DNA of 33,589 nucleotides, from NCBI RefSeq assembly GCF_001870905.1, contig NZ_LNDC01000175.1:1-33589 (forward strand), given 5' to 3'. Numbering within the stretch: position 1 is the stretch's first letter; the number at the start of each line of letters is the position of its first letter. Positions 25,334 through 32,046 of this stretch are shown here, one piece after another. Made by a program: the position numbers and the translations under genes. This DNA is from Geitlerinema sp. PCC 9228. GTDB lineage: Bacteria > Cyanobacteriota > Cyanobacteriia > Cyanobacteriales > PCC-9228. The notes beneath the pieces were generated by a model that did no database searches, was not told the DNA's origin, and saw nothing but the letters and a program-made list of their open reading frames with translations.

Positions 25334-26657
25334 GAATGATGGCAAACTTTTCTATCGTATTTTGCACATAGCTGCGGCAATTCTCCAGGACCCAAAAACA
25401 TTCTTTCTGAGTATGGTTGTGGGCGTTTTTATTGGTTTGTTGCATCACGATTGGGTGGTTGCTATTGCACCTTACAGCCAGCTTTACCTCCGGATATTGG
25501 GGGCTTGGGTGCTGCCAATTTTGTTTTTGAGTATTTCCCTAACGGCTATCAAATTTATTCCCAACCATACCTTTTGGGAACGAATTAAAGTGCTGGGTTT
25601 GTTGTTAGTCAGTAGTTTTTTTATCGTCGCGATCGCGATGGAAATTTCGGGCAAACTCTTGGATTATTTCGCTCAATTTACTTCCCAAAATTTAGTAAAA
25701 TTTGGAGAAATCTTCTCCGAAACTGGGCTTCAAGATACCATCGAACTGCCTCTAAAACATAGAGCAACTGATATTTTTCCAGAAAATCCACTATTTGAGT
25801 ATCTTTTAGGGGTAATTCCCCAAAATATTTTTTATGCCCTCAGCGAGGGAGAAACCGTACAAGTGGTATTCTTTGCTTTTTTGACCGGTATTTTCATGGG
25901 TTCTTTAGATACCGAACGGCGACAGATTTTTATTAATTTATTAGAAGGATTGGAAAAAATTCTCCGTCTCTCCGTCAGTTGGTTTCAGTATTTGTTACCT
26001 ATAGCAGTTTGCTTTCAAATCGCCACGATTTTCGATCGCATTGGTTGGGCGGGATTGCAAGCTATGCAAGGGTTTTTTATTGCCATTTTGAGCGTATTTT
26101 TTTTGACCTATTTGGCAAGTATCTTGATTGTTTGGCAGCGTTCCCAGCGATCGCTAACGGAAATTTACTTAGCCGTGAAATCCCCTGCTCTTTACGTACT
26201 GGCTACTGGCGAAAGTTTGTCAGCTATTCCCAATACCATTAAATCTTTACACGAATCTTTGCATTTCGACCGGGAAACCTCGAATTTGATTGCCCCTCTA
26301 GCTATTTCCATATTTCGTTTGGGTTCGGTTATTTATTTTAGCGTTGCCGTTTTGTTTGTGGCTACCCTGTATAATACCAACCTATCTCTAGCGGAAGTGG
26401 GGGTTGTTTTTGTGGGGTCAATGGTTGGCGCGATCGCATCAGTAGAATTTGCCAGTGGCGGCGTATTTTTAGGATTGCTCGCTCCCATCCTCAGTGCATT
26501 GGCACTTCCCTTTGAAGCGGTATTTGTTTTGTTGCGCGCTGTGGAAGTGGCGATCGCCCCTTTTCGAGAACTTTCCACCCTCCTAACCGCTATCGCGATC
26601 GCTGCTATCTTAGCGCAACCGCAAAAGCCCATCCCCAAGCATCAAAACATCTGCTAA
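25317..26657 (+). CDS. Second, more divergent SDF-family transporter-like protein
   Basis: A paralogue of the protein at 22641-24002. It shares FLLGVIPQNIFYALSEGETVQVVFF, an HP1-like ATGESLSAIP (296-305), SLHESLHFDRE and a PLAISIFRLGSVIYF TM7 equivalent. The NMDGT motif is FRLGS here (333-337). In the TM8 equivalent Arg417 is kept, but the aspartate three residues earlier is Ala414 and the Thr is Glu418. Thus both cation and substrate residues have changed more than in the first paralogue, and it may have a regulatory or partner role rather than ordinary symport (inference). Two adjacent ATGs (25317, 25320) are possible; AAGAAG lies just upstream. The overlap with the binding-protein gene implies translational coupling. 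Confidence 0.78.
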   Translation: MMKAIENDGKLFYRILHIAAAILQDPKTFFLSMVVGVFIGLLHHDWVVAIAPYSQLYLRILGAWVLPILFLSISLTAIKFIPNHTFWERIKVLGLLLVSSFFIVAIAMEISGKLLDYFAQFTSQNLVKFGEIFSETGLQDTIELPLKHRATDIFPENPLFEYLLGVIPQNIFYALSEGETVQVVFFAFLTGIFMGSLDTERRQIFINLLEGLEKILRLSVSWFQYLLPIAVCFQIATIFDRIGWAGLQAMQGFFIAILSVFFLTYLASILIVWQRSQRSLTEIYLAVKSPALYVLATGESLSAIPNTIKSLHESLHFDRETSNLIAPLAISIFRLGSVIYFSVAVLFVATLYNTNLSLAEVGVVFVGSMVGAIASVEFASGGVFLGLLAPILSALALPFEAVFVLLRAVEVAIAPFRELSTLLTAIAIAAILAQPQKPIPKHQNIC

Positions 26658-26690
26658 ACTCTAAAAAAATCGATTGCCAAAGCTGTCATT

Positions 26691-27425
26691 ATGTCCAAAA
26701 ACGCCATTGCCATCCGACACGTTCCTTTTGAAGATTTGGGAACCTTAACCACCACCCTCCAACAACGCAATTATACAATCACTTATCTGGAAGCTGGGTT
26801 GAACCCAATCCAGACCCTCGATCCCCTCACGCCAGATTTGTTGGTGGTTTTGGGCGGTCCCATTGGCGCTTATGACAACGAAGACTATCCATTTTTAAAT
26901 GATGAAATTCGCCTGCTTGCCAAACGCTTGCAAGCCGATTTACCCACTTTGGGAATTTGTTTGGGTGCCCAACTCATGGCGAGTGCCCTCAACGCCAGGG
27001 TTTATCCTGGCACCCCCGAAATCGGCTGGTCGCCTCTGGAACTGACCCCCGCCGGCAAAACCTCTCCCCTAAAGCATCTCTCACCAGAACGCACTTCCGT
27101 CTTGCACTGGCATGGAGATACCTTCGATTTACCCGAGGGCGCTACCCAACTTGCCTCTACCCCCGTTTGTCAAAACCAAGCTTTTTCCTGGGGCGATCGC
27201 GGTTTGGCATTGCAGTTTCACCCAGAAGTGACCGCCGCCAATTTAGAACGCTGGTTTATCGGTCATGCCCGTCAGATTGGCACCGCCGCTGACTTAAGTG
27301 TCGCTGGGTTGCGTCAAGAAACGGCGCGCTATGCCCCTGCTTTGGAAGCACAAGCGCCTCACCTCTGGCAGGAATGGCTGGCGGCGGTAGAAACAACAGA
27401 AGTTTCCGCCAAACCTTCCGCATAG
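26691..27425 (+). CDS. Class I glutamine amidotransferase-like protein
   Basis: The 244-residue product is a stand-alone class I amidotransferase domain (GuaA/YfeJ-like). VVLGGPIGAYD is the oxyanion-strand loop. GICLGAQLMA carries the nucleophile Cys90, and LQFHPEV carries His177 and Glu179, completing the triad. No synthetase domain follows. Relatives are labelled 'glutamine amidotransferase' or gamma-glutamyl hydrolase-like, with substrate mostly unknown. It starts 33 bp after the SDF operon on the same strand, so it could be co-transcribed and share a link with glutamate or glutamine metabolism; this is inference. The C-terminal 45 residues (after about 195) are a family-typical helical tail. 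Confidence 0.88.
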   Translation: MSKNAIAIRHVPFEDLGTLTTTLQQRNYTITYLEAGLNPIQTLDPLTPDLLVVLGGPIGAYDNEDYPFLNDEIRLLAKRLQADLPTLGICLGAQLMASALNARVYPGTPEIGWSPLELTPAGKTSPLKHLSPERTSVLHWHGDTFDLPEGATQLASTPVCQNQAFSWGDRGLALQFHPEVTAANLERWFIGHARQIGTAADLSVAGLRQETARYAPALEAQAPHLWQEWLAAVETTEVSAKPSA

Positions 27426-27470
27426 GGGGATTCTCTGGAAAAGCAGCGATCGCTATTTCTGCGGTGGATC

Positions 27471-27761
27471 TTAAATCCAATCCTCCTGGGTATCCTGATT
27501 GCGCCGGTTGTATACCGGAGAAGACCAGTGAATTTCTCGGGTTTTGGCAAACAGTTCCTCTTCCGTAAGCTGCCAATTTTGCAATAGGGTATCCAACTCC
27601 TGTTTAATTTCCTTAGCACCGGGAAACCCTTCATAGCGAATGCGCAAACGCGCCGCCTCCGCCAGATTGTAGGAAGTTGGTTCGCTGTTGAGTAGGGAAG
27701 CGACCATCGCGCGATCGCTTTTTTCTTGCGGGTGTTGTACGATGCGTTGCTCTTCAGCCAT
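27471..27761 (-). CDS. DUF3288 family protein
   Basis: This 96-residue soluble protein matches the cyanobacterial DUF3288 family: QHPQEKSDRAMVASLL near the N-terminus, EPTSYNLAEAARLRIRYEGFPGAKEI in the middle, and QLTEEELFAKTREIH near the end. The function is unknown. The gene stands alone on the minus strand, convergent to the amidotransferase. Confidence 0.85.
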   Translation of the reverse strand: MAEEQRIVQHPQEKSDRAMVASLLNSEPTSYNLAEAARLRIRYEGFPGAKEIKQELDTLLQNWQLTEEELFAKTREIHWSSPVYNRRNQDTQEDWI

Positions 27762-27918
27762 GGACCTATCGAATGAAATCAGCTAAATAATATAAAATCC
27801 GCTTGAATAGATTGAATCGCTCTGAGAACCCCGGCTGTTGCTATCCCCCTTAGCAATAGGGATTACAGGAGGCTATCCCCAATTGAACACCAGTCGAAGT
27901 CAATAAAATATTACCAAA

Positions 27919-29469
27919 TTAGGGAGATAAATTGCAAAACTTACGTTCCCGGTCCGATTCCGGTTCCTGCCAAGAGTAAGCAAAATGACTGATGCTGTCA
28001 ATTTCTGGGGCGGCTTGATGAATTGCTGCCATTTGCGCTTCCAAAGCCGGGCGATTGTTGGTAACTTTCCCCCAAGTTCCCGCCAAAGCCGGTACGATCT
28101 CCGTTTGGTTGCTCGCGAACTCCAGAACCCGTTGCAACTCATCTACAATACAGCCAGTTTCCCCACACTTAGCATACAGCATGGGATGCCACTGGACGGA
28201 CTCGGGAAAACGGTCCCACGCCTGCAAGCGAGAATCGAACCCTGCCTCTCCCACCGGGCGATTGCCCCCGGGAAAAAAGACTGCCCCCGTGGGAATATCT
28301 CGTTTTTGAATCGGCGCGATCGCTTCCTCGAAAAAATCCAAAACCCCCTGTACTGCATGGGCAACACTCAAATACCAAAGCTGTCTTTGCAGCAGATCCT
28401 GACGTTGAGACAAACTCATATCTGCCTTTTTCGCCTCTGCCGGCAACCAACGACCTTGCCACATGGGAGTTTTCTCATCGGGATACATATTTTCTAAAGC
28501 TTTCAAATCGCTAATAGTGATATATCCCTGGTCTAAAAACCGGCGAATCAGTTCCCGCCCCTTTTTATTGTCAGCACGAGCGGACAAAGCCTGACGGGAA
28601 GCTTCCCCATGAATCCATAAATCCGATACGTTGGTCACCACAGAATTTTCACCATTGCCGCGCTTATAACGCAAATAATCTAACAACACCCCATCCGGCT
28701 GACGTTGCAAAACCGAATCCACCAACCAAGCATAATCCCGCTGCGCCAGAGGATGGTAGGGGTCAATAAAAACTTCGCTGTGGTTGCCCGTACCGATTTG
28801 GGCGTGGATGCCCGTTTTCCCTGTTACTTCCAACGTGGTTTGATTTTTGCCATTGCGCGCCAACACTTCCTGGCGGTCGGGGAGTTGGGCGTAGGAGTAA
28901 CCGAAATTCATGGTAAACATCCAAGCGTACACCTGCAATCCCCGTTCGCGACCTTTGGCGATCGCTTTTTCCAGCAAATCGGTATTTTCGAGCTCGACCT
29001 CCTCGGGAACGACAGAAGGCCAAGGGGTAGGATTGTCATCCGGCGGCAGCAACACCCGCCCATCGTAGAATACTTCCAAATACACCCGATTGTAGCCTTT
29101 ATTCACAATGCGATCGAGCACTTTTTCCAAAGACCCCGGTTGTAAATCGCAGGGATACAAACGCAACCAGATAGCTTGATTTTGCAGCCAATGTTCTTGG
29201 CGGCATTGTTGCAGTTGTTGGGCATGTTGGCGAATCAGGCGTTGGTATGCCTGTTGGGCAGTTTCTGGGGTCGTTGCTGGGGAATCCGCAAAAGCTGCTT
29301 GGCGCTGGCGATTTTTTTGCGCGATCGCTTCTTGGGAAAAATGACAGTAAGCATCAGTGCTGGCCAAAACCGAAGTGCCAGATAGGAAAATGCCCGCCAT
29401 CGGCAGACTCAGACAAATTCCCAACCTTCGTAGCCAGGGGAAACCATGTTGACGCTGCAATCTAGCCAC
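27919..29469 (-). CDS. Exported glycosyl-hydrolase-like protein (GHL10/DUF187 type)
   Basis: The 516-residue product has a signal peptide (hydrophobic 14-36, cleavage near VLASTD). A Gln-rich coiled stretch (about 50-95) leads to a TIM-barrel domain resembling the GHL10 family. Supporting motifs are KGYNRVYLEVFYDGRVLLP, RGLQVYAWMFTMNFGYSY, FIDPYHPLAQRDY and PDGVLLDYLRYKRG, the last typical of the strand that carries an acidic residue. GHL10 members are thought to act on polysaccharides, but the substrate is not established. Translation starts at GTG with a weak GGTAGG upstream. It is the only gene between DUF3288 and psb27 on this strand and has its own leader. Confidence 0.75.
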   Translation of the reverse strand: MARLQRQHGFPWLRRLGICLSLPMAGIFLSGTSVLASTDAYCHFSQEAIAQKNRQRQAAFADSPATTPETAQQAYQRLIRQHAQQLQQCRQEHWLQNQAIWLRLYPCDLQPGSLEKVLDRIVNKGYNRVYLEVFYDGRVLLPPDDNPTPWPSVVPEEVELENTDLLEKAIAKGRERGLQVYAWMFTMNFGYSYAQLPDRQEVLARNGKNQTTLEVTGKTGIHAQIGTGNHSEVFIDPYHPLAQRDYAWLVDSVLQRQPDGVLLDYLRYKRGNGENSVVTNVSDLWIHGEASRQALSARADNKKGRELIRRFLDQGYITISDLKALENMYPDEKTPMWQGRWLPAEAKKADMSLSQRQDLLQRQLWYLSVAHAVQGVLDFFEEAIAPIQKRDIPTGAVFFPGGNRPVGEAGFDSRLQAWDRFPESVQWHPMLYAKCGETGCIVDELQRVLEFASNQTEIVPALAGTWGKVTNNRPALEAQMAAIHQAAPEIDSISHFAYSWQEPESDRERKFCNLSP

Positions 29470-29543
29470 TGCTACCTACCCCAATCAAAACAATCGGTGT
29501 TCGCTTTAGAACCAGACGGTTGAACATTCCTCTATGTTGCCAG

Positions 29544-29571
29544 AAAAAACCGGGTTCTTCAGAAAACCCGG
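29544..29571 (-). terminator. Rho-independent terminator downstream of psb27
   Basis: On the minus strand CCGGGTT and AACCCGG form a perfect 7-bp stem (29550-29556 with 29565-29571), followed by six T (29544-29549). It sits about 90 bp beyond the psb27 stop and would insulate the glycosidase gene from psb27 transcripts. Confidence 0.85.
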
Positions 29572-29656
29572 CTTCGCTGTCTATTCACTAATACGCACTT
29601 ATTTACGCCGTTCGGGGAAAATCCCTGGGTATTTATGGCCACCTTGGGGAAAAATG

Positions 29657-30061
29657 CTAGCTTCCTCGCTTCAAGGCTGCTTCTACTTGATTCAACTCGT
29701 ACTCTACCCGTTTTTTCACCTTGGGAGGCAACGGACGGCTGGTCTCCTTGCTGTAATGGGCTGCCAAAGCATTCAAAGCGGTACGCATTGTAGTAAACGA
29801 AGGCAGGCTGGAAACCGAATCATCCCGACGATACCGAGAAGCAAATTCATTGATTTTTTCGCGGGCTTCGGCCTGCGCTTCCCGTTTTTCCGGCGCATCC
29901 TGGGGTAGTTCTAGGGTATACCGCAAGGTCTCTACCAAGTCCAAGGTGTCTTGTTGGTAGTTACCGCTTAGAGTAGCGTTGCCACCCACATTGGAACAGC
30001 CGACCAAGCCAATGACGGCTACTAAAAGCAGGGCTAGCAATCGAGGCAAATAGTGTCTCAT
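29657..30061 (-). CDS. psb27: Photosystem II assembly lipoprotein Psb27
   Basis: Psb27 binds the lumenal side of CP43 during PSII assembly and repair and keeps the manganese cluster site free. The 134-residue precursor has a lipoprotein signal peptide ending in the lipobox LVGC, so a lipid-modified Cys becomes residue 1. The mature part has the four-helix Psb27 pattern: NYQQDTLDLVETLRYTLELP, REAQAEAREKINEFASRYRR, SFTTMRTALNALAAHY and RPLPPKVKKRVEYELNQVE. I start at ATG 30061; a TTG three codons upstream is possible. A clear terminator follows. Confidence 0.95.
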   Translation of the reverse strand: MRHYLPRLLALLLVAVIGLVGCSNVGGNATLSGNYQQDTLDLVETLRYTLELPQDAPEKREAQAEAREKINEFASRYRRDDSVSSLPSFTTMRTALNALAAHYSKETSRPLPPKVKKRVEYELNQVEAALKRGS

Positions 30062-30255
30062 AGCTGGCAAAAAACTATACTAACCCCCGATCCTATCTTG
30101 AATTGCACTTTAGTTGACAGCTTCCCGCCTTGCTCCCCTAGAAGGGAAAATTCTTATATCCACCGAACTACCCAACAGCGGCGGGATCGGAACGCTGGTC
30201 TGGGGTGGTTGGTTGAAAACGATAATTTCTCTAGAATATTTACGAAAAAAGGACA

Positions 30256-30440
30256 GAAGCTTGAAACCCCTGCCTCTTTCCCAGCAGGGATGAAAAGCGA
30301 CCCGTGCAGCTTGAGCCGCCGTCAAAAATGTGCTACAACTGCGTTAAAAGTACGTCTGGGCAGGGCGGAAAAATGCTCGCCGAGGGGAATGTCGCCGGGG
30401 ATGAGCTAGCTCTCTTCGCGAATCCATCTCGGCACACCCA
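30256..30440 (+). repeat. Dispersed IS-right-end-like repeat, copy C (longest)
   Basis: On the plus strand, AGCTTGAAACCCCTG and CAGGGATGAAAAGCGACCCG are followed by GAGCCGCCGTCA, then GGGCGGAAAAATGCTCGCCG, GTCGCCGGGGATGAGCTAGC and GCGAATCCATCTCGGCACAC. The first 65 bp closely match the last bases of the window after the TnpB-RT frame. The second part matches copies A and B. It therefore bridges the two halves of the repeat family. It ends about 55 bp before the small exported-peptide gene and may contribute to its leader. Confidence 0.65.
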
Positions 30441-30495
30441 TTGTGTCGATAAACTATAAGCGTAAAACTCTTGATTTAGATAAGGGGTGACATCT

Positions 30496-30678
30496 ATGAA
30501 ACGTTGGCTGCAAGTACAGTACCTCCTGTTGGCGATCGCGCTGGGAACCAGTGCCGCAACCATTACCAACATCGCATCTTTCCCCACCAACTTCGCTACC
30601 GCCAACAGCGAAGAAGAACCCACCGGATCGCCACCACCTGGCAGCGGTGTTTCACGAGATTTTCGTCAGCTTAGCTAG
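30496..30678 (+). CDS. Small exported peptide, hypothetical
   Basis: This 60-residue product has a clear signal peptide: basic start MKRW, hydrophobic core LLLAIALGTSAATI, and likely cleavage after NFATA. The mature part is about 24 residues, begins NSEEEPTGSPPPG and ends SRDFRQLS. AAGGGG lies about 8 bp before the ATG. TATAAG at 30455-30460 is a candidate -10 box. I do not recognise a family. It stands alone between the repeat and the hli gene. Confidence 0.55.
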   Translation: MKRWLQVQYLLLAIALGTSAATITNIASFPTNFATANSEEEPTGSPPPGSGVSRDFRQLS

Positions 30679-30881
30679 GTAACCCCCGTTTTTGGTAGAA
30701 AATCTGCCCGCTCTTCGATCGAACTCCGAAAACAAAAGGCGATTGGTATCAATTATCGATACCTTAATAAAATTTAATCAAAATAAGCGGGGCATCCCTG
30801 CTTCCCAGCATCGCCAACTCGCGCCAACTACGTCACGGCTAGGAGTTTCCTACATTGCCAAAATAGGGGAATCGAACCACC

Positions 30882-30928
30882 AGCGCCCCAGAAAGCCGTA
30901 CTGGAAAACAGTCTTGGCCTGGGGCGCT
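30882..30928. repeat. Long composite hairpin upstream of hli
   Basis: AGCGCCCCAG (30882-30891) pairs perfectly with CTGGGGCGCT (30919-30928). Inside, GCC pairs with GGC and ACTG with CAGT around a GAAAA loop, making a stacked hairpin with small internal loops. It ends 6 bp before the HLR1-like site. It could be the 3' structure of an upstream transcript or a structured RNA; there is no T-run. Confidence 0.5.
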
Positions 30929-30933
30929 CAAAA

Positions 30934-30951
30934 TTTGTAACAAAATGTTGC
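30934..30951 (-). promoter_or_regulatory. HLR1-like RpaB site upstream of hli
   Basis: Read on the minus strand this is GCAACATT-TT-GTTACAAA. The HLR1 consensus, as I know it, is two (G/T)TTACA(T/A)(T/A) units separated by two bases. The second unit matches 8 of 8 and the first 6 of 8, with exact spacing. HLR1 is bound by the response regulator RpaB and controls high-light genes, including hli genes. A TTGCAT/TAATTT pair with 17-bp spacing (30948-30976) overlaps it. Confidence 0.55.
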
Positions 30952-31012
30952 ATCTTTAAGAAAGTTAAGTTAATTTATTTAACAGATGGGTTGACTTAAG
31001 GAGTAATTCCAT

Positions 31013-31162
31013 ATGACCGAACAACAAGAAACCAACAAATTTGGCTTCACCGCCTTCGCCGAAACCTGGAACGGTCGTCTAGCCATGCTAGGCTTCATCA
31101 TCGGCATAGCCACCGAATATCTAACCGGACAAGGCATCCTCTCTCAAATCGGTTTGATGTAG
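31013..31162 (+). CDS. High-light-inducible protein (one-helix Hlip)
   Basis: This 49-residue protein is a one-helix member of the LHC superfamily. It carries the chlorophyll-binding motif ETWNGRLAMLGF, which is ExxNxRxAMxGF in the family, then the rest of one membrane helix (FIIGIATEYLTGQG). Hlips bind chlorophyll and carotenoid and protect PSII assembly intermediates and chlorophyll recycling. AAGGAG lies about 9 bp before the ATG. An HLR1-like site lies upstream and a strong terminator follows, so it is a monocistronic stress gene. Psb27, about 1 kb away, also serves PSII assembly. Confidence 0.93.
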   Translation: MTEQQETNKFGFTAFAETWNGRLAMLGFIIGIATEYLTGQGILSQIGLM

Positions 31163-31234
31163 ATTTGATATAATTGCTGCAAAAAGCAATATCCTATCAA
31201 ACACCTTGTTGCCACCAACTTAATATAAATTCAT

Positions 31235-31265
31235 AAAATCTGGGGTGAAGCGCCCCAGATTTTTA
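31235..31265 (+). terminator. Rho-independent terminator of the hli gene
   Basis: AAAATCTGGGG (31235-31245) and CCCCAGATTTT (31253-31263) make a perfect 11-bp stem around TGAAGCG, continuing into a T-rich tail. It lies about 75 bp after the hli stop codon. Confidence 0.9.
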
Positions 31266-31400
31266 TTTTTGGGGTTAAGAGTTGCAAACGGTATACGGAG
31301 CATGGGAGTTGACTGCTAGAAGAACAATTACTGTACATCAATTGACATTACTTAACTTCCAAGCTAGATTCTCATGTGTCAATTAAATTGTTTTTTTTTA

Positions 31401-32046
31401 AATGCCGAAGTATGTGCCAGCCAGAGTCGCCCAAGAAAAACTCGGCGTTTCACTCCGAACCCTTCTCCGATGAGATGAAGCTGGGAAAATCGAAACCATC
31501 CGAACCCAAACGGGCAAAGACGTTACAACGTCGAATCAATCCTCAACCCTTCTCCATCAGAGAAAGCAATTCTCCTCTACGCCAGAGTTAGCAGTCATGC
31601 TCAAAAACCTGACCTGGAGAGACAGGCTGACTTTCTTCTCGCTCGTTTCCCCAACGGTGAACTCGTCAAAGAAATCGCGTCGGGTCTCAACTTCAAAAGA
31701 AAAAAACTTCGTGACCTATTGGAACGAGTTCTCGCAGGAGATGTTTCAATGGTTGTGGTCTGTCATAAAGATCGACTCGCCCGTTTCGGCGTTGAACTTA
31801 TCCAATGGGTCTGCGAAAGACAAGGTTGTCAACTCGTGGTTCTCCAGCAAAGTGACCTTATCTCCAGAACGAGAGATGGTTGAAGATATCCTTGCCATCA
31901 TCCACGTCTTCAGTTGTCGATTATACGGACTCCGAAAGTACAAAAAACTGATTCGTGAAGACTTGCACCCAGTATCGAATGGTACTGAACCAAGAACAAC
32001 GCCATCTTCTAAAAAAGTGGGTCAGACTGAATCGGAAAGCATATAA
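31401..32046 (+). pseudogene. IS607-family serine recombinase (tnpA) pseudogene
   Basis: Translated across three frames this is an IS607-type TnpA. Segment 1 reads MPKYVPARVAQEKLGVSLR (MerR-like helix-turn-helix) and then hits a TGA where Trp is expected (codon 24, TGG to TGA). Segment 2, after a frameshift near 31513, reads RYNVESILNPSPSEKAILLY, then ARVSSHAQKPDLERQADFLL with the catalytic-region Ser, and HKDRLARFGVELIQWV. Segment 3, after another frameshift near 31873, reads REMVEDILAIIHVFSCRLYG and LRKYKKLIRED, the IS607 C-terminus. One nonsense mutation and two frameshifts make it inactive. It overlaps the start of the tnpB-like frame, as intact IS607 elements do. Confidence 0.85.

Noticed and set aside
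30832-30950. Possible tRNA on the minus strand, suggested by GGTTCGATTCC
   Set aside because: No D-arm, no seven-base anticodon loop and no seven-base acceptor stem can be formed. The 10-bp stem is incompatible with a cloverleaf.
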